Assembly: GCA_024636215.1 (NCBI GenBank)
Contig: JAGXHL010000027.1
Location: 9,674-73,673 of the forward strand
Source: Deltaproteobacteria bacterium
Lineage (GTDB): Bacteria > Desulfobacterota > Desulfuromonadia > Desulfuromonadales > BM103
Length of the DNA: 64,000 nucleotides
Direction: 5' to 3'
In this document: one piece after another, positions 36,802 through 47,593 of the stretch
Layout of the letters: every line of letters begins with the position of its first letter
How positions within the stretch are numbered: position 1 is the stretch's first letter
Translations under genes and position numbers: made by a program
The notes under the pieces: generated by a model
Seen by the model: only the letters and a program-made list of their open reading frames with translations
What the model was told of the DNA's origin: nothing
Database searches by the model: none

Positions 36802-37023
36802 ATGCCAGAGAAGGACCAGGCTTTGATCCAGCGGCTAAGTGAAGAAAATCCCCGTTTTCGCAAGCTGCACGAAGAACATCTTCTCTTTGAGAAAAAACTG
36901 CAGGAATATGATGATATGACTTACCTTTCTGATGATGAAGATCTCGAACGCAAGAAAATCCAGAAGTTGAAGTTGGCGGGGAAGGACGAGATGGAAGCCA
37001 TTCTTCAGGACTTTCGCCAATAA
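36802..37023 (+). CDS. YdcH/DUF465-family small protein
   Basis: A 73-residue, all-helical charged protein. The pattern NPRFRKLHEEHLLFEKKLQEY...LSDDEDLERKKIQKLKLAGKDEMEAIL is that of DUF465 (YdcH), short two-helix coiled coils of unknown function that are common in proteobacteria. The ATG at 36802 sits 5 nt after a perfect aggagg at 36791-36796; the in-frame GTG at 36796 is part of that ribosome site and is rejected. It has its own promoter and terminator, so it forms a one-gene unit. Confidence 0.88.
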   Translation: MPEKDQALIQRLSEENPRFRKLHEEHLLFEKKLQEYDDMTYLSDDEDLERKKIQKLKLAGKDEMEAILQDFRQ

Positions 37024-37040
37024 CGGATAAACCGAACAAA

Positions 37041-37075
37041 ACAGGGGCTTGATACTATTCGGCCCCTGTTCTTTT
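37041..37075 (+). terminator. Intrinsic terminator after the DUF465 gene
   Basis: An 8-bp stem (acaggggc / gcccctgt, 37041-37048 and 37062-37069) with a 13-nt loop and a T/C tract, 18 bp after the stop. Confidence 0.82.
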
Positions 37076-37147
37076 CTCTTGTTTTTATATGACCGGGCCA
37101 CTTTTGCCATCCCTGGCAATTGAGCGGTTCGGTTTTGCTTTTTGCCC

Positions 37148-37176
37148 TTTACCTCTCGTGGCCACACAGGTATAAA
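37148..37176 (+). promoter_or_regulatory. Putative ilvD promoter
   Basis: TTTACC (37148-37153), a 17-bp spacer and TATAAA (37171-37176), about 57 bp before ilvD. No T-box or leucine-rich leader peptide is seen upstream of ilvD, unlike leuA. Confidence 0.5.
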
Positions 37177-37232
37177 GACCGATACATTTGCCGCGAATCG
37201 AACAGAGTTTGTTTACAGGAGAATCAAAGGAA

Positions 37233-38900
37233 ATGACTGAGAAACGCAGTAATGCAATTACCCAGGGTTTTGAACGTACGCCTCACCGCGCATTGTTGAA
37301 GGGGACAGGTGTTCCACAAAACCAGATGGACAAACCTTTTATCGGAATTGCCTCATCCTTTACGGATCTGATCCCCGGTCACACCGGGATGCGTGATCTT
37401 GAGCGCTTTATTGAGAAAGGGGTTCATACCGGGGGTGGTCATTCTTTTATTTTTGGTATTCCGGGTGTTTGTGACGGTATTGCCATGGGCCACCGCGGCA
37501 TGCACTACTCATTGCCGACCCGTGAACTGATCGCCGATATGGTTGAGTCGGTCGCCGAAGCGCATCGCCTCGATGGTCTGGTTCTGCTGACCAACTGCGA
37601 CAAAATTACTCCGGGTATGCTTATGGCTGCAGCGCGCCTGGATATCCCCTGTCTGGTTGTGACCGCCGGGCCGATGATGACCGGTTCTGGTCGGGAGGGG
37701 CGTAAATTCTCTTTCGTCACCGATACCTTTGAAGCCATGGGCCAGTACAAGGCGGGTGTTATGGACGAGCAGGAGTTGATGGCCTGTGAAGATAAAGCCT
37801 GTCCGACCGCCGGTTCATGCCAAGGGCTCTTTACTGCCAACACCATGGCGATCCTTACCGAAACACTCGGCATGAGTCTGGTGGGCTGTGGGACCGCTCT
37901 TGCGGTGTCCTCTTTGAAGCGACGCATTGCTTTTGCCAGTGGCGAACGCATCGTCGAGCTGGTTCGTCAACAGATTACCCCACGCCAGATCATGACCCGG
38001 GAGGCCTTCGAAAATGCCATTCGGGTCGACCTGGCTCTTGGTGGTTCCAGTAATACCGTGCTGCATCTCTTGTCGATTGCCCGTGAAGCTGGCGTTGATC
38101 TACCCCTGGAAGAATTTGATCGCCTGGGTCGCGAAACGCCGCAACTGGCATCGATGAACCCTGGTGGCAAACATTTCATGGAAGATCTGGACACCGCAGG
38201 CGGTGTCCCCGGTGTCCTCTATCAGTTAGGTGACCGGATCAATGACAATCCGACTCTGACCGGTCCGACCGTCAAGGAGATCGTGGCGAGCGTTGCCGCC
38301 GTCGATGAAGACGTCATTCACTCCGTCGCTAAGCCGGTGCGGGCCGAGGGTGGTCTCGCCATCCTCTTCGGTAATCTGGCGCCACTTGGTTCTGTTGTCA
38401 AGCAGTCCGGCGTTTCCGAGAAGATGATGAATTTCGAAGGCCGGGCCCGTTGTTTTGATTCGGAAGAAGCGGCCATGGCCGCCCTGATGGGTGGACAGGT
38501 GGTCGCCGGCGACCTGGTAGTGATTCGTTACGAGGGGCCCAAAGGCGGCCCTGGTATGAGGGAGATGCTTGCCCCGACTGCGACCTTGATGGGTCTCGGC
38601 CTGGGCGACAGTGTCGCCCTGATCACAGATGGCCGCTTCTCCGGCGGTACGCGAGGCCCCTGTGTCGGGCATATCTCTCCCGAAGCTGCGGAGGGTGGAC
38701 CGATCGCCCTGGTTGAAGATGGTGATCTGATCCGGCTGGATATCCCGAATCGCACGTTGGAGCTTGTGGTTGACGATGCCGAACTTGCTCAGCGCAAGGC
38801 GACCTGGAAAGCTCCTGAAGCCAAGATCAAGACGGGTTGGCTGGCTCGCTATGCCAAGGTTGTGACCTCGGCTAACACCGGCGCCGTCTGTGAGGCATAG
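37233..38900 (+). CDS. ilvD: Dihydroxy-acid dehydratase
   Basis: It dehydrates dihydroxyisovalerate and dihydroxymethylvalerate to the keto acids for valine and isoleucine. The 555-residue Fe-S enzyme starts at [21 protein letters not shown] (ATG at 37233 with an aggag site; the frame extends upstream but the family start fits here). Cluster-region cysteines lie in [11 protein letters not shown] and in [21 protein letters not shown]. Substrate motifs [12 protein letters not shown] and [21 protein letters not shown] are intact. It is the first gene of the ilv run, 77 bp before ilvB. Confidence 0.98.
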   Translation: MTEKRSNAITQGFERTPHRALLKGTGVPQNQMDKPFIGIASSFTDLIPGHTGMRDLERFIEKGVHTGGGHSFIFGIPGVCDGIAMGHRGMHYSLPTRELIADMVESVAEAHRLDGLVLLTNCDKITPGMLMAAARLDIPCLVVTAGPMMTGSGREGRKFSFVTDTFEAMGQYKAGVMDEQELMACEDKACPTAGSCQGLFTANTMAILTETLGMSLVGCGTALAVSSLKRRIAFASGERIVELVRQQITPRQIMTREAFENAIRVDLALGGSSNTVLHLLSIAREAGVDLPLEEFDRLGRETPQLASMNPGGKHFMEDLDTAGGVPGVLYQLGDRINDNPTLTGPTVKEIVASVAAVDEDVIHSVAKPVRAEGGLAILFGNLAPLGSVVKQSGVSEKMMNFEGRARCFDSEEAAMAALMGGQVVAGDLVVIRYEGPKGGPGMREMLAPTATLMGLGLGDSVALITDGRFSGGTRGPCVGHISPEAAEGGPIALVEDGDLIRLDIPNRTLELVVDDAELAQRKATWKAPEAKIKTGWLARYAKVVTSANTGAVCEA

Positions 38901-38977
38901 GGGAAAGTAAGATTGAATCCGGAATTCAAAATTCATAATTCGAATCGCCCCGGCGGTTCGTCTGAGGAGTCTGTAAA

Positions 38978-40675
38978 GTGAAATTGACTGGTTCGAAAAT
39001 TCTTCTGGAGAGCCTGATTCAGGAAGGCGTTGATACCATCTTTGGTTATCCAGGTGGTACGGTCATTAATATTTATGATGACCTGATGGGGTCTACTATC
39101 AAGCACATCCTGACACGCCATGAACAGGCTGCCGTACATGCCGCCGACGGTTACGCGCGTGCGACCGGCAAGGTCGGTGTCGCCATCGCAACCAGCGGTC
39201 CCGGTGCCACCAATACGATTACCGGAATCGCAAACGCCTACATGGATTCGATCCCGATGGTGGTGATTACCGGGCAGGTCCCGACCGGCCTGATTGGCAA
39301 TGATGCCTTTCAGGAGGCCGACCTCGTCGGTATTACCCGACCGATTACCAAGCATAATTACCTGGTTAAGGACATCAACGACCTGGCCCGCATCATCAAG
39401 CAGGCTTTCTATATCGCTCGCACCGGACGTCCCGGTCCGGTTGTCGTTGATTTGCCCAAAGACATCCAGATGGCTTCTGCAAAATTTGAGTATCCCGACA
39501 AGGTTGAGCTGCGTGGCTACAAACCGACCTTCAGCGGCAATGTGCGCATGGTCGAAAAAGCTGTCAGGATGATGCTTTCCGCCAAAAAGCCAGTCCTCTA
39601 TGTAGGCGGCGGAGCCACCCTGACTGATGCCCACGCCGAGTTGCTGGAGCTGGCGGAGACGCTGCAGGCTCCGGTCACAACGACCCTGATGGGGATGGCC
39701 AGTTTTCCGACCTGTCATCCTCTCTCTCTGGGCATGCTCGGCATGCACGGCACTTATTACGCGAACATGGCCGTTACCAACTCAGACCTTTTGATCGCGC
39801 TCGGGGCACGTTTTGATGACCGGGTTACCGGCAAGATCGATACCTTTGCACCGCACGCCAAAATCATTCATGTCGACGTTGATCCGACCTCTATCAAGAA
39901 AAATGTTCGCGTCGACCTGCCGATCGTCGGCGATTTGCGCGATGTTCTGAAGAAGATGAACAAAGCCCTCGTTGAGGTGAAGGATGACGTGGCCAGAGCG
40001 AACCAGGCGCACCAGCCCTGGCTTGAGGAAATCTCTGTCTGGCGAAACGAACATCCGATGTCTTACAAGCCATCCAAGACTGAGATCAAACCGCAGTTTG
40101 TTATTGAGAAGCTGCGTGAGCTGTCTAATGACGACGCCATAGTCACAACAGAGGTCGGCCAGCACCAAATGTGGACGGCGCAGTTCTTTAAGTTCACCCA
40201 GCCACGCACCTTCCTGACTTCGGGTGGCCTTGGCACTATGGGCTACGGTCTTCCGGCCGCTCTCGGCGCCCAGGCGGCGTTCCCCAAACGACAGGTGATC
40301 GATATCTCCGGCGACGGCTCCTTCCAGATGAACTCACAGGAACTTGCGACGCTGGTCCAATATCGATTGCCTGTGAAAATTGCGATTCTCAACAACAACT
40401 TCCTCGGCATGGTGCGTCAATGGCAGCAGCTGTTTTTCGACAAGCGCTACAGTCAGACCTGTATGGAGTTGCCCATCGATTTCACCAAGCTTGCAGAAGC
40501 TTATGGTGCGACGGGACTGAAAGCAACCAGACCGGAAGAGGTTGAGGAGATCATCAAAAAGGCCTTCGCTACTCCGGGACCGGTGATTATGGAGTTCAAG
40601 GTGTCTCGTGAGGAAAACGTTATGCCGATGGTGCCTGCGGGTGCCGGGCTCAATGAAATGGTTCTGGCGTCCTGA
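38978..40675 (+). CDS. ilvB: Acetolactate synthase, large (catalytic) subunit
   Basis: A thiamine-diphosphate and FAD enzyme that makes acetolactate or acetohydroxybutyrate, the committed branched-chain step. The 565-residue protein begins at a GTG. The catalytic Glu region [16 protein letters not shown] lies near 47-62. FAD-domain segments are near 280-300 ([13 protein letters not shown]), and the ThDP motif [15 protein letters not shown]...[12 protein letters not shown] is near 446-484. The ilvN regulatory subunit follows 37 bp later, giving the standard holoenzyme pair. Confidence 0.98.
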   Translation: MKLTGSKILLESLIQEGVDTIFGYPGGTVINIYDDLMGSTIKHILTRHEQAAVHAADGYARATGKVGVAIATSGPGATNTITGIANAYMDSIPMVVITGQVPTGLIGNDAFQEADLVGITRPITKHNYLVKDINDLARIIKQAFYIARTGRPGPVVVDLPKDIQMASAKFEYPDKVELRGYKPTFSGNVRMVEKAVRMMLSAKKPVLYVGGGATLTDAHAELLELAETLQAPVTTTLMGMASFPTCHPLSLGMLGMHGTYYANMAVTNSDLLIALGARFDDRVTGKIDTFAPHAKIIHVDVDPTSIKKNVRVDLPIVGDLRDVLKKMNKALVEVKDDVARANQAHQPWLEEISVWRNEHPMSYKPSKTEIKPQFVIEKLRELSNDDAIVTTEVGQHQMWTAQFFKFTQPRTFLTSGGLGTMGYGLPAALGAQAAFPKRQVIDISGDGSFQMNSQELATLVQYRLPVKIAILNNNFLGMVRQWQQLFFDKRYSQTCMELPIDFTKLAEAYGATGLKATRPEEVEEIIKKAFATPGPVIMEFKVSREENVMPMVPAGAGLNEMVLAS

Positions 40676-40712
40676 GGGCGCCGGTTGCCAATAGAAGGAG
40701 AGGACAAAAGTC

Positions 40713-41207
40713 ATGAGACATACCATATCCGTCGTGGTGGAGAATGAATTCGGCGTGTTGACACGTATCGCCGGTCTCTTTTCAGGCCGAGGCTTCAATA
40801 TTGAGAGTTTATCGGTTGCGCCCACGCTCGATCCGACCCTTTCGCGCATGACCATCGTCACCAGCGGTGATGACAGGATTATCGAACAGGTCAACAAGCA
40901 ACTCAATAAACTGATTGATACGATCAAGGTTATTGATTTTACCAATGAGGCTTTCATCGAGCGGGAGATGGCTTTGATCAAGGTCAATGCCGAAGATTCC
41001 ACGCGTGCCGAGATCTTGCGCATCTGCGATATCTTCAGAGGCAAGGTGGTTGATGTGACCCCGAAGTGTTACACTGTTGAAGTGACCGGTTCACCCGTCA
41101 AGGTAAATGCCATTATCGACCTGCTGCGTCCCATGGGGATCAAGGAGCTGGTTCGATCCGGTCCGGTCGTCCTCGGTCGCGGCCCGAAAGGCTGGAAGGG
41201 TAACTGA
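40713..41207 (+). CDS. ilvN: Acetolactate synthase, small (regulatory) subunit
   Basis: It binds valine and activates the large subunit. The 164-residue protein carries an N-terminal ACT domain (HTISVVVENEFGVLTRIAGLFSGRGFNIESL, about 3-33), typical of IlvN/IlvH. The C-terminal half (about 80-160) ends ...IKELVRSGPVVLGRG. The length matches the IlvH class rather than the shorter E. coli IlvN. A gaaggagagg ribosome site precedes the ATG. Confidence 0.97.
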   Translation: MRHTISVVVENEFGVLTRIAGLFSGRGFNIESLSVAPTLDPTLSRMTIVTSGDDRIIEQVNKQLNKLIDTIKVIDFTNEAFIEREMALIKVNAEDSTRAEILRICDIFRGKVVDVTPKCYTVEVTGSPVKVNAIIDLLRPMGIKELVRSGPVVLGRGPKGWKGN

Positions 41208-41363
41208 TCGGTACGGAGATTATGCAACCACGGCGGTCCTTGTCAGGATAAATCACTGGAATGGCCCGCTCTGTTGTGTTATATACTCGACCCTTTAAAC
41301 AAGACACTCGCCCGATTGGCGGGACGAACTTTAGAAGCTAAAATTTTCTCGGGAGGAGAATAG

Positions 41364-42377
<1,014 letters not shown>

Positions 42378-42441
42378 TTTTATCTCTGACGGCGGGAGTG
42401 ACATGCTCCCGCCGTAACCTTTCAGACAGGCGAAACAGCCC

Positions 42442-43089
42442 ATGAAAAATCAACATCAGCCAATTGCCTTAGAAGGTTATCCTTTTATTGCCCTGTTTGC
42501 CTTCTTTGCGCTTTTTTTTGCAGCGGTCGATTGGAACTGCCTTGCCACCATCGGCCTCGCTCTGACCCTCTTTGCGCTCTATTTTTTCCGCAATCCCGAA
42601 CGTTTTTCCGCTGCGGATGACAATGTCTTTGTCGCCCCCGCGGATGGCAAGATTATTTTCGTCGGTAAGGTTCCCGAGAATCGTTATTTGGGTGGTGAAG
42701 AGGTGACCAAGGTCAGTATTTTCATGAACGTGTTTAACGTTCATATCAATCGTGTACCGATCAACTGTAAAGTCATCGACCAGTTTTACAACCAGGGGCG
42801 CTTCTTCAACGCATCTCTGGACAAGGCCAGCCTTGAAAATGAGCAGTCGGGTCTGTTGCTCGAAACGGAGTCCGGTCTGAAAATTGTTTGCGTGCAGATC
42901 GCCGGATTGGTTGCGAGGAGGATCGTTTCATATCCCGAGAATGGCGATTTTCTGGAACGTGGCCGCCGCTACGGTTTGATCCGTTTCGGATCCAGGGTCG
43001 ATCTGTATTTTCCCGAAGGTGTAGAGGTTTCTGCAAAGCTCGGCGATAAAGCTGTTGGCGGTGAAAGTGTCTTGGGAATTTTGAAATGA
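42442..43089 (+). CDS. psd: Phosphatidylserine decarboxylase, short pyruvoyl form
   Basis: It decarboxylates phosphatidylserine to phosphatidylethanolamine at the membrane. The 215-residue pro-enzyme has two N-terminal hydrophobic segments (about 14-30 and 34-48), then NPER, APADGKI near 65-71 and the conserved MNVFNVHINRVP near 95-106. Self-cleavage at Gly183-Ser184 in RFGSRVDLYFPEG would create the pyruvoyl group on the alpha chain. The short form (no LGST motif) is common outside enterobacteria. It overlaps pssA by 4 bp. Confidence 0.96.
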   Translation: MKNQHQPIALEGYPFIALFAFFALFFAAVDWNCLATIGLALTLFALYFFRNPERFSAADDNVFVAPADGKIIFVGKVPENRYLGGEEVTKVSIFMNVFNVHINRVPINCKVIDQFYNQGRFFNASLDKASLENEQSGLLLETESGLKIVCVQIAGLVARRIVSYPENGDFLERGRRYGLIRFGSRVDLYFPEGVEVSAKLGDKAVGGESVLGILK

Positions 43090-43901
43090 ACCGAGTCGGC
43101 GGTTCATATGATCGCCGGGAAAGCCTGAAACGCGGCGTTTACCTGTTGCCTAATCTGGTGACAACCGGCGGTCTCTTCGCAGGCTTCTACGGCATTGTCT
43201 CGACCATGAACGGCCGCTACGACCTGGCCGCATGGCTGATCCTGCTGTCAGCTGTTTTTGATACTCTGGATGGCAAAGTAGCACGTTTGACCGGAACCAC
43301 CAGTCGCTTCGGCGTCGAATACGACTCTCTGGTCGATCTGGTCTCCTTTGGCGTTGCGCCCGGACTGCTCATGTACTCCTGGGCCCTGCAACCGTTTGGT
43401 AAATTCGGTTGGCTTGCGGCCTTTATCTATGTTGTCTGTGGTGCTTTGCGTCTGGCACGCTTCAATGTACAGGTCAACACGGTCGAATCACGCCGTTTCG
43501 TGGGTTTGCCTATTCCTGCGGCAGCAGGCATGGTCGCCTCATGCGTTCTGCTTTTCTATCATCTCGGCGGTTCGGGGACGATCAAGAAGGTATCGATTGT
43601 CCTGCTGATTTATGTTCTGGCCTATCTGATGGTGAGCAATCATAGCTATAATTCTTTCAAAGACCCTGAGTTGTTTAAGAGGCAACCGTTTGGTTTTCTG
43701 GTCCTGGCGATTATTTTTATTATTGTGATTGTTGCACAACCCGAGATCATGCTTTTCGGTATTGCCTCTGTTTATGTCGCATCGGGACCTGCAACGGCAA
43801 TCCTGAAGCATCTCCGGCGCAAGCCGCAAGAAGAGGCCAATGCCAGGGACGTCGAAACAACCGATGCAGACAGTGATAAACACAGTAACAAAGACTCTTA
43901 A
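43086..43901 (+). CDS. pssA: CDP-diacylglycerol-serine O-phosphatidyltransferase
   Basis: It makes phosphatidylserine, the substrate of Psd, from CDP-diacylglycerol (CdsA product) and serine. The 271-residue membrane protein has the full CDP-alcohol phosphotransferase motif D-G-x2-A-R-x8-G-x3-D-x3-D spanning residues 62-84 (DGKVAR...GVEYDSLVD). About six further hydrophobic segments end near residue 230. The C-terminus is hydrophilic. ATGA overlap with psd couples translation, so the pair works as a unit inside the amino-acid cluster. Confidence 0.96.
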   Translation: MNRVGGSYDRRESLKRGVYLLPNLVTTGGLFAGFYGIVSTMNGRYDLAAWLILLSAVFDTLDGKVARLTGTTSRFGVEYDSLVDLVSFGVAPGLLMYSWALQPFGKFGWLAAFIYVVCGALRLARFNVQVNTVESRRFVGLPIPAAAGMVASCVLLFYHLGGSGTIKKVSIVLLIYVLAYLMVSNHSYNSFKDPELFKRQPFGFLVLAIIFIIVIVAQPEIMLFGIASVYVASGPATAILKHLRRKPQEEANARDVETTDADSDKHSNKDS

Positions 43902-43924
43902 ACAGATAAATAGCATCTGATTTC

Positions 43925-43953
43925 TTGACAATTTGTCAACTTTTTGATTTATT
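43925..43953 (+). promoter_or_regulatory. Putative leuA promoter overlapped by a perfect palindrome
   Basis: TTGACA (43925-43930) and TTTATT (43948-43953) with a 17-bp spacer could drive the T-box transcript. The -35 is part of a perfect 7-1-7 palindrome, ttgacaa-t-ttgtcaa (43925-43939), which looks like a repressor operator on top of the T-box control. Confidence 0.45.
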
Positions 43954-43989
43954 GACCTAACGTTTAACAAATGCTTTGAAGAGGACGAG

Positions 43990-44220
43990 TAGGGTCTGAC
44001 GCTGTTACAGAGAGCCGGTGGTGCTGTGAACCGGTACAGATAATGACCTGAACTGACCTTGGAGCTGCGGACGTCAAAAGGCTTTACAAATAAAAAGCCT
44101 GAGTAATTTCCGTCGTGAGCCTGCGTAAAGGGCTAATGAAGGGTCTTGTTGCGACGAGACCAAACAGGGTGGTACCGCGAAGCTCAGCTTTCGCCCCTGA
44201 CCGGGGCGGGAGCTTTTTTA
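43990..44220 (+). promoter_or_regulatory. T-box leader (tRNA-Leu-sensing) of leuA
   Basis: A transcription-attenuation leader that reads uncharged tRNA. It has the stem I landmarks AGAGAG (44009-44014) and ggtggtgctgtgaacc, then the specifier loop GAA-CTG-ACC with the Leu codon CTG at 44053-44055. The T-box sequence aacagggtggtaccgcg is at 44163-44179, with UGGU at 44170-44173 able to pair the acceptor end of a tRNA with discriminator A, as in tRNA-Leu. A terminator stem (44186-44197 with 44203-44214, G-U pairs allowed) and T6 follow. Uncharged tRNA-Leu would favour the antiterminator and leuA expression. Confidence 0.94.
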
Positions 44221-44412
44221 TTTTTTGCCTCAAACCTGCAGCCTTGTGCCACAAAAGCTCAGGGCAAACTTAAATTCTGTGAAAGGGGGTGGTTCTGTGG
44301 AATCCGACCTGAGTGACCTTGACCTTGTAGTAGAAGCGGAAAAGATAAGTGTTGGCGGGTTGATAGAACCTTCTTCGCTAAGCGATCAGACGAACATTCA
44401 GAGGAGTCAGTT

Positions 44413-45951
44413 ATGAGCAAGAATCAAACGATTAAAATTTTTGATACGACTTTACGTGATGGCGAGCAATCGCCTGGCGCAAGCATGAACATCGAAGAAA
44501 AACTGCGCATCGCCAGCCAACTGGAGAAGCTCAATGTCGATGTGATCGAAGCGGGCTTTCCGATTGCTTCCGATGGTGATTTCGAGGCGGTCAAGAAGAT
44601 CGCCCAGACCATCAAGGGCCCTGAGATCGCCGGTCTTTGCCGAGCCAACATCAAGGACATCGACCGTGCCTGGGAAGCCTTGAAATATGCCGGTGAACGT
44701 GGTCGTATCCATACTTTTATCGCGACGTCAGATATCCATATGGAGCGCAAACTGCAGATGGCACCTGCCAAAGTCCTCGAAACGGCTGTCAAAGCGGTTA
44801 AGCACGCGGTTTCTTACACCCCGAACGTCGAGTTCTCCTGCGAGGATGCGGTGCGGACCCGGTTGCCTTTTCTGGCCGAGATGGTTGAAGCCGTTATCGA
44901 TGCGGGAGCGACAACGGTCAATATCCCTGACACGGTCGGCTATTCGATACCTTTTGAATACTTCAATATTATCAAGTATTTGAAGGATAACGTGCCGAAT
45001 ATTGACAAGGCTGTTATCTCTGTCCATTGTCACAATGATCTCGGTTTGGCGGTGGCCAATTCCCTGGCCGCAATCCAGGCCGGTGCGGGGCAGGTGGAGT
45101 GTACCATCAACGGTATCGGTGAGCGTGCCGGGAACTGTTCTCTCGAAGAAGTTGTCATGGCTTTGCGTACGCGCAAGGATATCCTGCCCTATGAAAACAA
45201 CATCAACACGGAACATATCTACGCGACCAGCCGTTTGCTGTCGACGGTCACCGGTATAGCCGTTCAGCCCAACAAAGCCATTGTCGGTGCCAATGCTTTT
45301 GCGCACGAAGCCGGTATCCACCAGCATGGTGTGTTGATGGACAAGCAAACCTACGAAATCATGACGCCTGAGTCAATCGGCCTCAATGCCAACAAGCTGG
45401 TGCTTGGCAAGCATTCGGGTCGGCACGCTTTTGTCGCTCGGCTTAACGAACTCGGCTACGATCTGCCCAAGGAAGATGTTGAGAAGGCCTTCGTTCGTTT
45501 CAAAGCCCTGGCCGACAAAAAGAAAGAAATCTTCGATGAGGACCTCGATGCCATCGTCGCCGATGAAATCATCCGGGTGGCCGAGGTTGTCAAGCTTGTT
45601 CAGATGAATGTCACCTCCGGCTCCTTTGCTGCGCCGACTGCAACCGTGGAACTCGAGGTCAAGGGCAAGTTGAAAAGAGCTGCCGTTATAGGAGATGGCC
45701 CGGTCGATGCGACTTTTAAGGCGATCAAAAAGTTGACCGGCATGAAACCCTACCTGGTCAATTATTCCGTTGGCTCAATAACCGGAGGCACTGACGCCCA
45801 GGGTGAGTGTACCGTGAGACTCGAGTATGAAGGCCATGAAGTTTTGGGTCAGGGCTCACATTCTGACATCATTGTTGCCAGTGCCAAGGCCTACATCAAC
45901 GCCCTCAATAAAGCCTTGGATGTTGCCCAGCGCACCCGTGTGGAAATTTAG
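44413..45951 (+). CDS. leuA: 2-isopropylmalate synthase
   Basis: The first enzyme of leucine synthesis, condensing ketoisovalerate and acetyl-CoA. The 512-residue protein opens with [23 protein letters not shown]. It has the second family signature [25 protein letters not shown] near 207-231 (metal-binding HxH-type residues) and [13 protein letters not shown] near 305. A C-terminal leucine-binding regulatory domain runs from about 395 to 500, so feedback inhibition is expected in addition to T-box control. A gaggag site precedes the ATG. Confidence 0.98.
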   Translation: MSKNQTIKIFDTTLRDGEQSPGASMNIEEKLRIASQLEKLNVDVIEAGFPIASDGDFEAVKKIAQTIKGPEIAGLCRANIKDIDRAWEALKYAGERGRIHTFIATSDIHMERKLQMAPAKVLETAVKAVKHAVSYTPNVEFSCEDAVRTRLPFLAEMVEAVIDAGATTVNIPDTVGYSIPFEYFNIIKYLKDNVPNIDKAVISVHCHNDLGLAVANSLAAIQAGAGQVECTINGIGERAGNCSLEEVVMALRTRKDILPYENNINTEHIYATSRLLSTVTGIAVQPNKAIVGANAFAHEAGIHQHGVLMDKQTYEIMTPESIGLNANKLVLGKHSGRHAFVARLNELGYDLPKEDVEKAFVRFKALADKKKEIFDEDLDAIVADEIIRVAEVVKLVQMNVTSGSFAAPTATVELEVKGKLKRAAVIGDGPVDATFKAIKKLTGMKPYLVNYSVGSITGGTDAQGECTVRLEYEGHEVLGQGSHSDIIVASAKAYINALNKALDVAQRTRVEI

Positions 45952-46026
45952 TGGCTGGAACTCCGGATCGCCACAGTGAAGCTTTCGTTGTCCTTCTCCG
46001 ACGGCACCATCAGTCGGCGATTGGCA

Positions 46027-46131
46027 CCATTACACTTTGCACCATTACACTTTGCGCCATTACACTTTGCGCCATTACACTTTGCGCCATTACACTTTGC
46101 GCCATTACACTTTGCGCCATTACACTTAGGG
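46027..46131. repeat. 15-bp tandem repeat, seven copies, between leuA and leuC
   Basis: Seven units of ccattacactttgcg type start at 46027, 46042, 46057, 46072, 46087, 46102 and 46117. Copies 3-6 are identical; the first two and the last deviate slightly. The 15-bp period keeps frames open on both strands, producing spurious repetitive open frames. Confidence 0.95.
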
Positions 46132-46208
46132 AGTGCATCGAGAGATTTATGGACCATTTCTTCCGGTTCACGCGCTCCCCGTTCATGATTGAGTTTTGAG
46201 GAGTTATT

Positions 46209-47507
46209 ATGGGTCAGACTACAGCTGAAAAGATTTTTTCTGCACATCTGCGTGATGAGCCCTTTCCGGGGACCAAGGTCCTCGATCTGGATCGGGTGCT
46301 TTGTCACGAGATCACCACACCGGTTGCCATCGCCGATCTGGAGTGGCGGGGCAAGGACCGCGTTTACGACAACACCCGGATCAAGGCGGTTATCGATCAT
46401 GTGACACCGGCCAAAGACAGCAAGACCGCCCTGCAGGCGAAAATACTGCGCGATTGGGCCCGTCGTCATGAAATCAAGGATTTCTTTGATGTGGGTCGTA
46501 ATGGCGTTTGTCACGCGCTCTTTCCGGAAAAAGGTTATATCCGCCCGGGCTTCACCGCCATCATGGGGGATTCTCACACCTGCACCCACGGTGCTTTTGG
46601 CGCGTTTGCCGCCGGTGTCGGCACCACTGACCTTGAAGTCGGCATTCTCAAGGGGGTGTGCGCTTTCCGTGAGCCGAAGACAATCCGTATCAACCTGACC
46701 GGTACTCTCCAGCAGGGAGTTTACGCCAAGGACGTGATCCTCTTTGTGATCGGCGAGTTGGGTGTCAACGGGGCGACTGACCGGGTTCTCGAGTTCCATG
46801 GCCCGGTTGTTGAAGCCATGAGTATGGACGCCCGCATGACCCTCTGCAATATGGCTATTGAGGCCGGCGGCACCTGCGGAATCTGTCAGCCTGACAGGGT
46901 GACGGTTGATTACCTGTGGCCCTTTATCGAGGGTGAGTTTGCCAGTAAGCAAGCCGCGCTTGAGGAGTACCGCCAGTGGTGTGCTGATGCTGACGCTGCG
47001 TATGACAAGGTCCTGGAATATGATGTCAGCGATTTGGTCCCGCAGGTGACTTTCGGATTCAAACCCGACTGCGTCAAGCCTGCCAGTGAAATGTCAGACA
47101 CGAAGATTGACCAGGTTTATATCGGCACCTGCACCAACGGTCGTATCGAGGATTTGCGTCAGGCGGCAGAGGTTTTAAAGGGCCTTAAGATCGCCGACTC
47201 CCTGCGTGGTATCGTTTCGCCGGCAACGCCGAAAATCTTCCAGCAAGCACTGGACGAAGGGTTGATCAAGATCTTTATGGAGGCCGGTTTTTGTGTGACC
47301 AACCCGACCTGCGGTGCCTGTCTCGGCATGAGTAATGGTGTCCTGGCGGAGGGCGAAGCCTGTGCTTCGACCAGTAATCGGAACTTTAATGGCCGGATGG
47401 GTAAAGGGGGGACCGTTCACCTCATGAGCCCGGCCACGGCGGCGGCGACTGCCCTCACCGGCGTGATTACCGACGCACGCTCGCTGCAGGGGCACCTGCC
47501 GGGGTGA
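46209..47507 (+). CDS. leuC: 3-isopropylmalate dehydratase, large subunit (archaeal/HacA-like type)
   Basis: With LeuD it isomerises 2- to 3-isopropylmalate using a [4Fe-4S] cluster. The 432-residue length fits the second LeuC type rather than the roughly 470-residue enterobacterial one. Cluster cysteines are in GTCTNGRIEDL near 299 and CVTNPTCGACLGMSNG near 355-370. Other aconitase-family segments are VDHVTPAKDS-like (IDHVTPAKDS near 61), GDSHTCTHGAFGAF near 120 and VNGATDRVLEFHGP near 190. It follows the 15-bp repeat array by about 80 bp and a weak gaggag site. Confidence 0.95.
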   Translation: MGQTTAEKIFSAHLRDEPFPGTKVLDLDRVLCHEITTPVAIADLEWRGKDRVYDNTRIKAVIDHVTPAKDSKTALQAKILRDWARRHEIKDFFDVGRNGVCHALFPEKGYIRPGFTAIMGDSHTCTHGAFGAFAAGVGTTDLEVGILKGVCAFREPKTIRINLTGTLQQGVYAKDVILFVIGELGVNGATDRVLEFHGPVVEAMSMDARMTLCNMAIEAGGTCGICQPDRVTVDYLWPFIEGEFASKQAALEEYRQWCADADAAYDKVLEYDVSDLVPQVTFGFKPDCVKPASEMSDTKIDQVYIGTCTNGRIEDLRQAAEVLKGLKIADSLRGIVSPATPKIFQQALDEGLIKIFMEAGFCVTNPTCGACLGMSNGVLAEGEACASTSNRNFNGRMGKGGTVHLMSPATAAATALTGVITDARSLQGHLPG

Positions 47508-47593
47508 CATGCCGTTGAAATTTTCTTCTGCTTCAATCTGCTTCAGCCTGTTCTGATCGACAGGGAGTTTATTCTCGATAAGGGAGTCATAAA

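Noticed and set aside
44225..44416. A 63-codon frame between the T-box terminator and leuA
   Set aside because: It lies after the terminator in the leuA 5' leader, has no recognisable ribosome site or family, and overlaps the leuA start. It is probably just untranslated leader.
45948..46952. A 334-codon minus-strand frame across the 15-bp repeats and leuC
   Set aside because: It is mostly the antisense of leuC; the repeat's 15-bp period merely keeps the frame open (KCNGA repeats). Codon use and homology favour leuC.
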